In this document: piece by piece, positions 47,452-61,017 of the stretch | Position numbering within the stretch: the stretch's first letter is position 1 | Layout: each line of letters opens with the position of its first letter | NCBI GenBank assembly: GCA_946807835.1 | Contig: OX327704.1 | Span: 6,696,001-6,760,000 of the forward strand | Direction of reading: 5' to 3' | DNA: 64,000 nucleotides | Origin: Ailanthus altissimus | Taxonomy: Eukaryota > Streptophyta > Magnoliopsida > Sapindales > Simaroubaceae | The notes under the pieces: generated by a model | What the model was told of the DNA's origin: nothing | What the model saw: only the letters and a program-made list of their open reading frames with translations | Databases searched by the model: none | Translations under genes and position numbers: made by a program

Positions 47452-49543
47452 TATTGGGATTTATACTTACGTGTCATCCCTTTACGTATGAATATTTGTT
47501 TAATATTTATACAAGTATTATCATTTCATTAAATTATTAATTATATTTTATATATGGTCAAATGCTTATAATGTTTCAGATATTGTATGATCTGAAAGAG
47601 TTCAGATCTGGTCTAAAGAAGTTTAGATCAGTACTAAGAATTAACAATGCTGAGAGTTATAAATGCTAAGAGTTGGCACTGATAAGAGTTAGCAAGTTAT
47701 AAAAGTCAGCAAAATCTAAGTAGGTTATATTAGTAATAATATAATTGTAAAGAGTTATAAATGGTGCTAGAAAAATGTTATTATGCAAATATGTTCTCAA
47801 ATAATATATTCCTGATCTATCTTCACTTATGCGGGTCTATCAGTAAAGACCTTATAATAAATAAATCAGTGTATGTTTATATCTAGATTATCCAGATGAT
47901 TAATCTTAGTAAACCATAAGTTTAGTGAAAGCTCATACAGAGATACAGGTATTCAGTAAGGACTGAGTACTGAGTACTGAACAGACTCACGAATACCTAT
48001 AATAGACATCCTATAAAGCTGTCAATAGAGGGTCTTTCGAGTTGAGTAGTATTCTTAGTCATTTGACCTAGTGCCACGGTGGATTTATGAGTAATCCACC
48101 ATACTTTAGTTTTCACACATGTTAGAAACCTTTCATGGTCTGATCATTGGGTGTCACTGAGTACGATTCGATGCTCATGGAGTTCGGTGTGCATAGATAT
48201 GGGATCTATCGGCTCATTTGGATGAGTAATATATCATAATACTCTAAGATTGTATTTTAGAAAGTCTTATGGCCATAAGCAATAATTCTCGAAAAAAATA
48301 TTTTAACCATAAGGATAAATAATATCACAAAAGTGTTTGTGAATATTATTTATTGAAATACAATTCTCGAGATAAACTTATAGTCAAGCACATAGAGATT
48401 TGACAGTGTTGATCTATATCTCCGCTCTACCCGAATATATATGATGGAGGGATTATATGGATATGTTATAACCTCAACTTGTATGGTATAACGCGCTGCT
48501 TTGTAATATCTATAACGCGTGTGTGAAGCATCGTTCATGAACGTATGGATGAATTTCATATGACAATTCGGGCGTGAACATAGAGAGTCTCACAATATAA
48601 AGTGTACTTGTTGTGCATTGGGGTAGCATTTTGGATTGAACAATTCCATCTTAGAAATTCTAGCAAACCGAAAATATATTTCATGGTTCCTCATGTTGTA
48701 CACTTATCTAGACTTAAATGTTATGTATATATATATATATATCACTTAATTAGTTGACAAGAGTTGTTAACTAATTAGATATTAACAAGTGGCACAATTT
48801 TGGTCCATGAATTATTTTACCATGAATTCACCCATTAACCATGTTAGTAAAATTAAATTAGGTAATATTAATTATTAAAATAATTTTTTGAATAGTTAAA
48901 TTAATATTAATTTATTAGTGAAAAACATATACCTAATTTGGTGGAGCATCATTTATTAAATAATGGTGCATCAATTTGTTCATTTTAGGTAGCCACCATA
49001 ACATGTTTTTTATGTTGGTCACTTAGCAAGATGATAGATAAAGAACATGTAAGGTGTTGTAGCCACCATTAAAAATATTTTATCAATTCATTTTAAGGGT
49101 GTGAAACACAAATGAAATAAAGAGAGAGAATTTGTAATGAGAGTTTTGTTTTCTAAACAAAGGTTGTAAGAAAAACAAAAGAAAAAATAAAGTAATTCAT
49201 CTCTTCTTCTCTTAAGTAACAAAGATTTGTAAAACAAAAGTGTTTAAAGGTTAAATACTTATTGCTGCAATTTTGATAACTGCTATATAAGATTTACAAT
49301 CCCACCAGATTATTGTGAACTAGTATTATATAAGGATACACTTCAAGGTGAGCTCCAGAATTGAAATCTTCATCGAAGTTTTTCAAAAGTATGTTTCTGT
49401 AATCTTAAATTGTTAATAATTTAATTTACATGTGTATATGTTGATTATATGCTTAATTTTGTCATGAAATTGTGTATATGATACATGTATTTAGTTTTTT
49501 TAATATTTACATAATCACATACATACACCGTAAAACACGTTTA
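47452..49543 (+). repeat. Solo LTR, family A, copy 2
   Basis: It aligns with 4587-6742 along its length. Its start reads TATTGGGATTTATACTTACG, with the TG end changed to TA. The 3' end is TA at 49543 (or CA at 49545). With 49543, flanking pentamers CAAAT (47447-47451) and CAAGT (49544-49548) match at 4 of 5. It interrupts the hAT transposase gene. Confidence 0.8.
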
Positions 49544-50040
49544 CAAGTCAAACACCTTAAGAAAATATAAATTTAAAGTGTGGTACTTTATTTTAGAAAA
49601 TGTATAAGTAATATCATAAAAAAAACTCCAAAAAATTTACTGATTTTTTTAACCCTCTTCCACTTATCTTCATTAGAACAATACTTGCAATTGGAGTCAT
49701 TTAAATGTAAGTGACAAAAAGCATCCCTGAATTAAAGAACACTTTCAAGCATAATATAAGTCGAATTCCATCTTATGGGAACATCTTGTTTCAACCCCTT
49801 CTTAGAATTTAGAGACACTTGTTTAACATATTCTAAAAAAAATTTGTTTCCTCACTTGGAATCCTTTGAGATATTCCACATTCTCACAAACCTGGTGAAC
49901 TTTATTTTCAATTTCTTTTAAGCCCTTTTGAACTGTCAATTTAATAATGTGAGCACAACATAAATACACATAAAAACTCCATAAGACAAAAGTGCTCTCC
50001 TTAGTTTTAATTGATTTTTTAACAAATCAATATAAATAGT

Positions 50041-52225
50041 TGTCAGAGATCTAATATACGTAGGTGTATTCATATGCAATAGTATTTATTACATAAAATA
50101 CATATCTCATATATATTTAACGCCTTGGAATAATTAAATCATACAATAAATAAAATAAATAATATATTAATCATATTAATATATTTGAAGGGTTGAGAAA
50201 TCACAATAATGTGTAACGTTATACACATGTATCCTAAGAGTCCGCCTGAAAATCAACTTGTTGATAGTTCTAGTCACCAACTTGATAGGCTTGGTAAGTT
50301 AGAATAGTAGCTCAATATCAAGCACGAAATTAACCCTTAACCCCTTAAAATGGTCAATTATGTGTATATTTTCTTTTCTCTAAAAGAAAGTAAAATAGAA
50401 ATTGAAACAATTGACAATTACTTTTTTAGGCACTAAAATAAAAAAATAAAACAATTTCATATCCTCTATTTTTTCATCCATTCACGGCACAACAAAAGAA
50501 AATTGAAACAATTTCATTTTGATTCTTGTTTCTTCTATTTCTTCTCTCAACATCATAAGAAATATTAAACACTTTCATTTTTCACTCACACGGTGCACAC
50601 ACACCTCTCTCAATTCACACACATATCAAAAAATATATATGTAATAATAATATTATATAATATAATATATTACACATGACCACCTTTTATGGAAAAGTAA
50701 TATTATTATAATAAATAATAATATAATAAAATTAATAGATGACAACAATAATACATTATATGATATAATAATATATTATAATGAGATATTTATGATTATT
50801 TAACAATTAAATAATTATTATATAAAATGACTATTTTACCACTCATAAATAGTTATTAAGTCTATTCTTAGTGGGTCATACTAAATTTCACACTTAGATA
50901 AACTCAACTGATGGTCCACTATGCGTCACGTGTCATTATAAAATTAGTAAATAATAATTATTGACTAATTGCTGTATTTAACGCTTAAATACAGACACGC
51001 ACGTATTCTCATAATAGTGCTGGATATTATTGGATTAAAGAATTTAATTCAGTACATTGTCCCAGTGCACAATGAGTACACTCCATATTGCAAGACTCCC
51101 TAAGTCCATGCCCGATTCATCAAATGAAACTATTCCATGAGTCTGTGAACATTGCCTCACGCACACGTCACAGATATCTAAATCAGCGCGTCAAACCATA
51201 CAAGTTGAGATTACAACGCATACGTATAGTCCTTCCATCATGATATCCTGAATGTATTGAGGATATAGATTATCACCATCAAATCCCTATGTGCTCATCC
51301 ATGTCATATCCCTAGACTTGTATCTTATTAAATAATATGTGCAAACTCATTTTTTATATTATTACACCCTGGCGAAAACTCTTTTGGGATTAATGCTTGT
51401 GGCCACAAGACTTTCTGAGGTACAGTCTCGAAGCATATAGATATCTAACTCCCTATGCGAGCTAACAGATCCCATATCTGTACACATCGAACTCCATAAG
51501 TATCAGATCATACTCAGCGGTCACACCATGAAAGGTTTATGATATGCGTGGAACTAAAGTATGGTGGATCATTTACAAGCCCACCGTGGCACTCAGGTCA
51601 AAGGATCACATATACTACTCAACTCGAGAGGACCCTACTTTAACAGCTTATATAGAGTGTCTATCGAAGGCTCTTGTGAGTCTGTCCTATATCCAATCCT
51701 AACTGGATACTCATATGCCAATACGAGCTCTAAGCTCATAGTCAGTTAAGAATGACCATCTATACCCTATAGGTACGACATATGCTGATCTATATAAAAA
51801 TATCCACCAACAGACCCGCATTGGCAGAAATAGATTAGGGAAAATATTCGAGAACATATTTGCTCAACTGACATTTTTTGACACCTGATTGCAACTCTTG
51901 TAACTATGCAGTTACTAGTATATTACCAGGTATATATCCCATTACAGACAAAACTCCAACTCTTGGATCTTCACTAAGTATTATAACCAGCTAACAATTA
52001 GTTGTGCTAACATTTAGTATTTATATCTCTCAGCGTGGCTAACTATGAGCTCTTATCTAAACTCCTTTAGATCAGATCTGAACTCCTTCCGATCATACAA
52101 TGTCTGTAATATTACATTGCATGGTACTATATAAATAGGTATAGCGATTTAATGAAAATATATACTTGTATAAATACACAAGTATATGTACATTCAGGGA
52201 TGGCACGTAAGCACTAACCCTAACA
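50041..52225 (-). repeat. Solo LTR, family A, copy 3
   Basis: On the minus strand it begins TGTTAGGGTTAGTGCTTACG (52225) and ends ATCTCTGACA (50041), 2185 bp. Flanking pentamers ATAGT (50036-50040) and ATATT (52226-52230) match at 4 of 5. It breaks the hAT transposase just after the LTLDNASNN motif, which gives independent support for both boundaries. Orientation is opposite to copy 2. A frame at 51561-51749 is not coding. Confidence 0.87.
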
Positions 52226-53060
52226 ATATTATTATTAGAAGCATTATCTAAAGTCAAAGGAAAAAAAATTCGACACCCCAATCACATAACATTGAAAATA
52301 TTTTATCAGCCAATAAAATTCCATTATATGGAAGTAACATGGGTGAGAAGTTAAAAAGTTTCTTTTTTAAAACCTAATCTTTATCAATGAAATGAGCAAT
52401 TAGGCTAAGATAACCATCTGTAGCTATAAAAGTTCACAAATTAAAAGTTAAAGAAATCTTACCAAGAGTTGCATCTAACACACTCCTTATGTTTTCTTTT
52501 CCTTTCCTATACATCTTCAAGATATCTACTTTTGCAGTATTTCTAGATGGTACTCACACTTCATCACATAAATATTGAAATATTCTTCTAATCCCCTCAT
52601 ACTCAACAAATTGAAATAGTAAATCATGCATGATGATAAGGCCAATAGAGACTAACTCATGAAAAATAAAAAAACTCAAATTTTAGAACACATACACCTA
52701 ATGATCTTTCATTGTGATATAAAATCATTTGTTGATGATCAACATGCATTAATAATTTTGAACAATTATCTATATGTTTTCATATATTATTTGTGCCAAA
52801 CCTGCTTGGATATTTATAAACAACCTAACACTTTTGACACTTGCATTTTTATTCTCCATCAGCAAATTAATCTAATGACAACTTATAATATAATGCCCAA
52901 TCTTTTAAATAAGTTCTCTTTTTTATTTTTTAACCAACTATATTATGCAATGAATCTTTCTCTCTCATTTTTATTTCAACCTTACCACTAACACCATCAT
53001 CCATATCACTGTTAACAGAAACACTCTTGAATTTATTAAATGAAGTCTTCGTTGATCCAT

Positions 53061-54340
53061 ATGTTTTGTGTTGAATTATAGAAAAAAAAAATATTATCAT
53101 GAATATATATGTTTATATTGCTCAGAAATGTAAATGATAAGCAAATCATATTCTAGCAAATTATGAATTAACTGATTCAGAAACCAATATAAAACACACG
53201 TAAACACCTTGTTGTTGCAACCTAAGCTTGTAATTTGTTTTCCCCTTTTCTTTTATTTTATAATTTATTATGGGGTATTATGTGAATTTGTAAAATATCA
53301 ATATACAAAGTGTTGCATTTGTCTATAGTTTCATCTTAAAAACAAGAAGATTCGTCAGATACCCAAAATATATAACAAATAGTTGAAATTTGAAATAAGT
53401 TTGTACGGAACAAAAGAGTAAACTAAAACCATGTCCATGAAAATTGCTTCAAAGATACTTATAGCTTCTTAACAAGCTTAACTACCTCTACCACATGAAA
53501 TAATTACTCAACAGTACACATAACAGAATAGATACACGTCAGCATAATAACATCATGTAATAATCATTAACTTATTCTAAGGTATCCCTTACTGAATTTG
53601 CCAAATATTACACAAATAATTGTTTAATATATATGAAACCGAGAGCTATCAAATAGAGACTTGCATGTCAAGTATAAGTAGAGATTCAAAAGAATAATTA
53701 ATGGAAGCCCGTACAATTAGCTAAAACAATTAAAATATATAACAAAAAAGTGAAAGAATCATTTCATAACACATAACTAATTATATAATAATCTTACCCA
53801 TAATTCAGATTTTAGTATTCTCTCTTTTAGGTTTTTCTTATAAAATTCCTAAGATATTAAGATGTTATTGTTAATTAGCATTATTAATGCAAGAGAGATA
53901 ATTTTGTGTATAGAAGAACATGATGGAGAAAGAGAGTGACATGGCTATAGCATATCATTATAAAATAAAATAATATATAATCAAAGTAAGCAACAATAGA
54001 GGAAAATTGCTTCAATTTTAATAGACATATGAAAATTCTACAAGTATGATTGAATGATAATGAAAAAGAAATGACTTATAAGAAAGGAAATGACGACTAA
54101 GGATTATGCTTGCAATCATTGGTGGTGGATTGTAGAGGCACCGATTTTGCTTGACAATGTTTTGGGTTTTAGTTTGTTTTATAAAGAAGAGACAAGTGAA
54201 AAGGTTTCAAATTGTTGCTAGGCACTCCACTTGTATCAATTTTGCAAAAAAATGGGAGAACGCAATGATTGATGGACTTTTGTGGTAAAGTGTTGCTACA
54301 ATGCTTTTACTATAAATAAAGAAGACGAGAAGTTGAAAAT
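53061..54340. other. Probable 5' flank of the hAT gene, nothing else recognised
   Basis: AT-rich. It may include the 5' untranslated part and promoter of the hAT transposase gene. No inverted-repeat end was identified. Confidence 0.4.
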
Positions 54341-55720
54341 TTGGATTTTTTTTTGACAAAAATAGACAACGGTTACACTAATTGCAAGTGTTTTTGCTCC
54401 TCTAAGACCCCTGGGTTGGGGGGATTAAGCAAGAATCATCCAGTCATTCTTTCTTGGTTTGGGTTGAGCAAAAGGAGCGAAAGCGTAAGTGGAAGTGTCA
54501 ATGGAGAAATCGGCTCTAGGAGAACCTCAATCGACAAAGGGAAAAGACCTTCCAAGATCTTGATGGGTCCACTAGATCAACCACCTTCTATTTTGATGAA
54601 TCCACGAGACAAGCCTCCTCTCCCTCTTCCATCCATAAGTACACCCCATTCATAGCAACCAAGTAGGGGCAATCTAGTATCGAAGATAATGATCTTAAAC
54701 TCTTTGGCCCCGAGCCATACTAGTTTTAGCCTAAGAAAATTATGGGCCAAGTTAGAGTGTTCATCATTCTAGCTGTTTAATACCCTTACTGTGAAACAAG
54801 ATAGATATTGACACATTTTACCTTTGGTGAGAGAGGTTGCACGAGTAGTTACGGCTGCCCGTGCTGATGAAATGTTGAAATATGACTCCTTTAAGTCCTT
54901 GGCACATGACATGAGATATGTGCTAAAGGTAAAACTTTGCTTGTGATGAACTTTTTTTCTAGCTTTTATCATCTAGCTAGATTATTAATTACTCTCCATT
55001 TTTTTTATTAGGCTGCCTTCATTCTTTCTTAACACTAAGATGAGCACTTCAGTGCTATTAAAGATAAGTAGATGTTGTAATAGGTTTAAGCTGAGGCTAC
55101 CAAACTCTATGAGGCCTTGATGAAGACCAATAAGAAAGTTAAGAAGGAGAACTAAAGGCGAAAAAGTCTAGTTGTGAAAGTGAAAGAGACCAAGGTCAGG
55201 GCAACTGGTGTGGAGAGCAAGGCCTTGGCTGTAGAGAGCAAGACTTTAACTCTTTAATCTAAAGTTCACCAACTCAAGGACTAGTGAATCTCAAGCTTTA
55301 TTGGAACTTTTTGAGAGAAAAAAACAACTCTTGTAATAAGTAAGGAGGAGCTCATTGGGGAGCTTGAAGTTACTTGGTCTAATACCTCAGTGAAATTTGA
55401 GAATTGATTCATTGACAAGGTGAACTTGGGTTTTGCTAGGTGCATTGAAGTATTCATAGTACTCTATCCTGATCTAAACCTTGCCTAGTTAGAGGAAGTG
55501 ATCACAACTTAAGTAGAGGTTGGAGAAAGTAAAGTTAAAGCCCCCCTTAAGTTGAAGCAATTTCTTAAATTGATAAAGACGTTCAGGTTGAGGACTTCTC
55601 TATCCCTCTTATTTTCAAGTATCCATCCCCACCCCTTAGGCTTAAGGTTTATCTTTTCTTGTTTTGAATTTGTGTAATTCAAGTTGTGCCAATCCCTGTG
55701 TAATATTTTGCATTTAACCA
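54341..55720 (+). pseudogene. Coiled-coil, gag-like gene relic of a plant retroelement, with an intron
   Basis: 54341-54655 gives a basic, Pro-rich segment ending PPLPLPSISTPHS. After stops, a segment with ADEMLKYDSFKSLAHDMRYVLK (about 54863-54928) ends at a donor (AAG|GTAAAAC), and an intron of about 83 bp ends TTTATTAG at 55012, followed by AAFILS-like sequence. A Lys/Glu-rich heptad-like stretch follows (55085-55330), and then RCIEVFIVLYPDLNLA at about 55441-55488. The layout resembles gag-like proteins that accompany some plant retroelements; I am not certain of the family. Stops throughout. Confidence 0.5.
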
Positions 55721-55979
55721 ATGAAATTTTTTTTTAAACTGGTATTCTTGAATGTGAATATTACATATTTGTTTAGTGCATTTCAATAAACTTATATATT
55801 ATGTTTATTTTGGCCTTTATAGGAAACAAACTTACATATGATCTCTTTAGCCTTTTTAGGAAAAGAATGAGTCTATGATTTCTTTAGTCTCCTTAGACTA
55901 TTTTTAAATAAATAATACGAGTCACTGACTCATCTAGTTTTTAAATATTCATCTGAAAATGATCCAAGAACTTGATTTA

Positions 55980-56720
55980 GAGGAATGATATTTATTCGAG
56001 GCCTGCTCGATAACTTTTGCAGAGAGGGTTTTTGGTGGTCTAACCCCCGTATCTCATTGGTTTTTCAATAATCATCTGACCAATAATGTTGTTAGGGCCT
56101 TACCCTGTATCCCTTCAACTATTCTGGCAACTAATTTAAGGGGTCGTTAGGGCCTGGCCTTGTATCCCTTAGACTATTCTTACCCTGTATCCCTTCAACT
56201 ATTCTTACCCTATATCTCTTTGGCTCTCTAATCAATTGACCGAGAGGGTTATTAGGGCCTGGCCTTGTATCCCTTAGACTCTCCAATTAATTGACTGAGG
56301 GGGTCATTAGCACATGACCCCGTATCCCATTGACTCTTCAATCAACTGACCAAATTGATCGTTCGGGCATTGCCTCGTATTCCCTCAGCTTTTTAATCAA
56401 CCAACTGAGGGGTTGTTAGGGCCTTGTGTCATATCGTCTCGACTCTTCAATCAACTAACTGAAGGGGTCCCTTCTCAATCAACTACTTAAAGAGGTCATT
56501 AAAGCTTTACCCTGTATCCCTTTGGCTCTTTTATCAATTGCCCGAAGAGGTCATTACGGGCTTACCCTATATCCCCTCAGCTCTTCAATCAACTGATTAA
56601 GAGAGTTATTAAGACTTTACCCCATATTCTCTCAACTATTCTATCAACTTATCGATAGGGTTGTTAAGGCCTTGCATTGTATCCTCTTAGCTCTTCAATA
56701 GGTCATCTTTCAAGTAATAT
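55980..56720. repeat. Tandem repeat array, about 57-65 bp unit, about 11 copies
   Basis: Each unit contains words like CCTTGCCCTGTATCCC, then TTGGCTCTTCAATCAACTGAC and CGAGGGGGTCATTAGGG. Copies of the TGTATCCC core lie near 56105, 56155, 56187, 56211, 56261, 56316, 56370, 56435, 56508, 56566, 56618 and 56676, with some shorter units in the first third. The array is diverged. Its place after the coiled-coil gene fits a retroelement 3' untranslated region. Confidence 0.85.
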
Positions 56721-57807
56721 TAGTATTGAAACACTGAAACTTATGAATGAAAGTCATTGAATAATAGATTTAGAATTATGTGAATCTCTCGGTGTCCTTG
56801 GAGTTTCTGAGCTTGTTTATCCCTACGTCTTGGAGCTTGTGTCAATAGTCGTAATCCCAAATATTTTGTAACATAATTATTGGCTAAGGTCAATGACTTC
56901 TTCAGGTGTTTTACTACCCATTCTCCTCATCATTTCTTATTCTTATATATCAAATGTTTATCCACAGACGGGCTGATAGGCCATAATTGGGTTCTCAATC
57001 AATCATTGTGCTCATCAACATATGTAACCACAGATTAGATAGTCATTTTCTTTATTTTGGGGTGACCATCTTTGTATGGCTTTTTGTTCTATTCTCATAG
57101 TTGGTGATAAATTATTGACCTAATATTTTGAGTTGTCCTGGCTAACGACTTGAATTTGTGTTTCAACGAGAGCAAGATTAGGTTGAATAACCATCTATTA
57201 GAGCTTATTGGGCCTAAGGCATGTGCTAGGCTTTTTGAAGCCTTGGATTCCACTTAAAATAAGAAAAAAATAATCATAAGGCAATTATAGAGTTATGAAG
57301 GTTGTGCAAGAGCACTTGAGGGCTGTCTTACTAGGCTCAATAAATGAGAAGGTGAAGGAAAATACCCTAAAAAACCTTTTTTCTTATAGCCACCTTTGGG
57401 GAGCAAAAAAAAAGGTCCATTTCTTTGTGTTTTCGCTCCCTTTTTATAGCTTTGTTGTCTATGGTAATTGAATTCTAATAAAACTATAAGAAACTGTTAC
57501 CTTTCTATTTTGACCACATCCCAAGGTTGTAGGATTTTTCCTATTTATTATAGGAGGATTTGTACCTAAAATCTTAAGACTCTAAGATCTTCGAAGACTA
57601 GAGGTAATTTGAGTCTTTAGGTTGACAGATTTAGGTCATCGGGTCATTTTGGGTCCTTGGTCCTTAGTCCTTGGCAAGTAGATAAATGATTTCCCTCTTC
57701 GCCTGTCTAGAGGATGGAGTGACCGGCCTAGCGAGATCTATATAGTCGACTCAACTAATGTTGGTCATCTACTTGTTTGTGTTGAGAAGTGTTTGAGACC
57801 GAAAGCT
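56721..57807. other. Gene-free stretch, possible retroelement 3' end
   Basis: No gene was recognised. Composition suggests LTR or untranslated retroelement sequence continuing from the tandem array, but no paired LTR was found in the window. Confidence 0.4.
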
Positions 57808-57812
57808 GTAAG
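57808..57812. repeat. Target-site duplication (GTAAG) of solo LTR copy 4
   Basis: An identical GTAAG follows the LTR at 61013-61017. Confidence 0.88.
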
Positions 57813-58916
57813 TGAAAAGTGTTGATTAATTAATGATGTATGTATATGGTATAAGTGTTTATTATGCAAATATACATATCTCATATATATACATACACAG
57901 TGGAAGTTTAAAATTAAACAATGAACATAAATTATACATATTAAACAATTTAAATATGAATTGAGAATATAACTCTTGAAGCTTTTGGATATTGATTGTC
58001 TAGAATAACAGCTTATAATCCAACAACCAGTTTAACACTTAAATCAAATTCAAGATAGACTCTTTATCTAAGATTTATTTGTTTATTTTATTCTTGTTCA
58101 TTACTTGAAATTATGAACAAAACTTGTTGTAATGGTGGCTTGAATTATGAAAGAAAAAAATAAATACTTGAATGTAACTCTTACCCTTAAAAATAAAGAA
58201 ACAATTTCTTTGCTTTTATTCTTCAAAATGGGCGGCCACCAAAATTGCAACATTAGCCAAATTTTGTTTCATTTCACTTTAATATACTAATGCATTTCAT
58301 TACACTTGCATTTACTTTAATTTGCATTTAATTTAGATATTAACTTAATCAAAGTTAACCATTTACCTTAGTTGAGTTTATAAAACTTAACTTAAGTTTA
58401 GTTAAATATCTTACTTATCTAATCATAGTTAACTTAGATATTTAGCTAATCTAACTTTAGATAACTATTAACTTTGGTTAAGTTAAATAATATTTAATTA
58501 TTAAATAAAATATCTTAATATTTTAACCTAAACCCTAAGTTTAACTCTAACTAAGATTAAGTTAAACTTTATTTAATAATTAAATAATAAAATATCTTGA
58601 TTATTTAACAATTAAATAATTAATTATGTAAAATTACTATTATACCTTTACTTAACCCAAAGTAAGTGCCACCATACTACACACTTGAGTTAACTTAACC
58701 AAATGTTCACTATGCACCATGTGCCACCATTTAATTAGTCAACAATAATTGTTAAAGAATTAATGTACTTAACACTTAAATATTGACACATGCGCATCCC
58801 TATGGTTCTTGAAATAATAATTCAATTTTGTTAAATTTTTACTAGATTGAACTATTCAATCTAGTACAGTGCCATAGTGTACAATGAGTATATTTTATAT
58901 TGCGAGACTCTCTAGG

Positions 58917-60466
58917 TGGGGGTGGGCATTTTTGGGTTCGGGTCGGATTGGGAATAGTCCCGACCTGAAACATTTTTGGGTTCAGATCGGGTTTGGGAAT
59001 TCTTTTTCAGGTCGGGACTATTCCCAACTCGACCTAATTGTCCTGACTTTTTTTTAGTATTGAAACAACGTAGTTTTGATTCATGATAGGTTGAGTCTGG
59101 TCAGGAATTCTCAAATTTAATTTTAAAAATAAAAAAAGAAAAAAAATTTAAATTCAATTTAGATTTCCTTTATGTTAAAGGTTATTACTTCAAATTCAAT
59201 TACTTTAATGTTATTATTTCAAATTTAATTTGAATTTAAATTATGTGAAATATTATAATTTGATTAATTTTAAAATCGATTCGTTTTAAATCTAATTACG
59301 TAAAATGTTGTAATTATATATTCAATCGAGTTGAAATACGTTAAATGTTATAATTTAAAATATTATTTTAACCCAAAATTAGTGTTAAATATTATAGATT
59401 TAAATTATAATAAATATTATTATATGAAATTAAATTAGGTAAAATATTATAGTTTGATTAATTTTAAAATCGATTCATTCAAAATCTGATTATGTAAAAT
59501 GTTGTAATTATAAATCCAATTTCGAGTTGAAATACGTAAAATAACATAATTTAAAATATTATTTTAATTTTAATTACATTAAATATTATGAATTTGAATT
59601 ACGTTAAATGTTATGATTTGAATTCAAATTACGTTAAATGAATAAATGTTATAATTTAATTAATTTTAAAATCGATTTGTTCGAAATTCAATTACGTAAA
59701 ATATTGTAATTATAAATTTAATTTTGAGTTGAAATACGTTAAATATTGTTTCGATTTCAATTACGTTAAATATCATAAATTTAAAATTACATTAAATGTT
59801 ATTATTTGAATTTAGATTACGTTAAATGAAAAATGTTATAATTTAATTAATTTTAAAATTGATTCGTTCCAAATCTAATTACGATAAATGTTGTAATTAT
59901 AAATTCAATTTTGAGTTGAAATACATTGAATATTATAATTTGAAATATTATTTCAATTCAATTAAGTAAATTATTATGGATTTAAATTACAGTAAATAGA
60001 AATACAATTACGTTAAATGTTATAATTTGATTAATTCTAAATTCAATTACGTTAATTGTTGTAATTATAAGTCTAATTTTAAATTAAAATATGTTAAATA
60101 TTATTAAATATTATTTAATTTTAATTACGTTAAATATTAGATTTCAAGGTCAATTACGTTAAATATTATAATTTCAAATCTTTTTTTAATTTTAATTATG
60201 TTAAATATTATTATTCCAAATTCAAATTTAGTTATATTTAATGTTATCATTCTAAATTCAACTTTGAATTTAATTAAAATTTTAAAAAAAAGTCCGGGTC
60301 GAAAAATTTCTATTCAGGTTCATAAATTTTTCGAACCTAACCCGACTCATTTAAGACAGAATTTTCTATTCCGAATGGGTCCCAAACCCATTCTCGTTCC
60401 CATTCCAACCCAAAATTTTGAGATTGGTCGAGTTCGGGTCGGGTTCAGGAATAATGCCCACCTCTA
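58917..60466. mobile_element. Non-autonomous hAT-like element with internal satellite-like repeats
   Basis: Ends are TGGGGGTGGGCA and TGCCCACCTCTA, inverted copies related to those of the 477-bp element at 23519-23995, with GGGTTCGGGTCGG-type sequence just inside both ends. The flanking host sequence CTCTAGGT is repeated imperfectly (CTTAGGT) on the right. It interrupts the solo LTR. The middle (59180-60250) is filled with AATTACGTTAAATATTATAA-like repeats. No transposase frame. Confidence 0.82.
59250..60200. repeat. Higher-order tandem repeat, about 190-bp period
   Basis: The landmark TTAATTTTAAAATCGATTCGTT recurs at about 59262, 59457, 59657, 59842 and, shortened, 60020. Within each period the shorter word TTACGTTAAATATTATAATTT recurs several times. 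The A+T content is very high. Confidence 0.88.
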
Positions 60467-61017
60467 CTTAGGTCAACGTTAGATTTGTCAAATAAAACTA
60501 TTTCATAAGTCCATGAACGTTGTCCCATGCACAAGTCACGGATATTAAAAATTAGAGCGTTAGACCATACAAATTGAGATCATTGCGCATACGTATAATC
60601 CTTCCATCATTATACATTGGATGTGCGGGAATATAAATTAGCATTGTCAAATCCCATAAGCTTATTGTAACTCTTTATAACTATGTGTCATTACTAGTAT
60701 ACTCTCAAGTTTTTATTCCGTTTTAGATAAAACTCTAACTCCTTCGATATCGTTGATTCTTATAACTTGTTAACTCTTAACAGTGCTAACTCTTAACATT
60801 TATAACTCTCAATGTTACTAACTCGTAGTATTGATTTAAATTCTTTTAAACTAAATCCGAACTCTTTTAGATTATACAATATTTGAAATATTACAAATAT
60901 TATTTCATATATGTTTAATATTAACAAATTTATTCGAAATATTTATTGTATAAATATTAAATAATTAATATTTATATAATATTAAAATAATATGTAAGCA
61001 CCTGTTCTAACAGTAAG

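Larger units (their letters stand above)
46380..53060 (-). pseudogene. hAT transposase gene (BED finger, RNase H-like core, hAT-C), split by two solo LTRs
   Basis: Minus-strand parts in order: a start-like ATG near 53060; a BED zinc finger at about 52860-52750 (KYPSRFGTNN, then HIDNC); the RNase H-fold core with TDGYLSLIAHFIDKDW at about 52425-52375 and LTLDNASNN at about 52262-52236. After the solo LTR at 52225-50041 it continues with CCAHIIKLTVQKGLKEIE and KGLKQDVPIRWNSTY (about 49950-49770). After the second solo LTR (49543-47452) comes NMEKRM and KKVYGQDSTK (about 47390-47230). A T-rich intron-like stretch follows (47090-46680), then the hAT-C dimerisation part with SMAHNILSLPISIIASGSTF (about 46530-46470). 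The family's transposase excises and inserts hAT DNA. Stops and insertions make it dead. Terminal inverted repeats were not found. Confidence 0.88.
57813..61012 (-). repeat. Solo LTR, family A, copy 4, with nested insertion
   Basis: On the minus strand it begins TGTTAGAACAGGTGCTTAC (61012) and ends CAACACTTTTCA (57813), flanked by perfect GTAAG duplications. It is 3200 bp long because 58917-60466 is an inserted hAT-like element. Without it the LTR is about 1650 bp, and comparison with copy 3 shows a further loss of roughly 500-600 bp near 60655. Confidence 0.88.
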
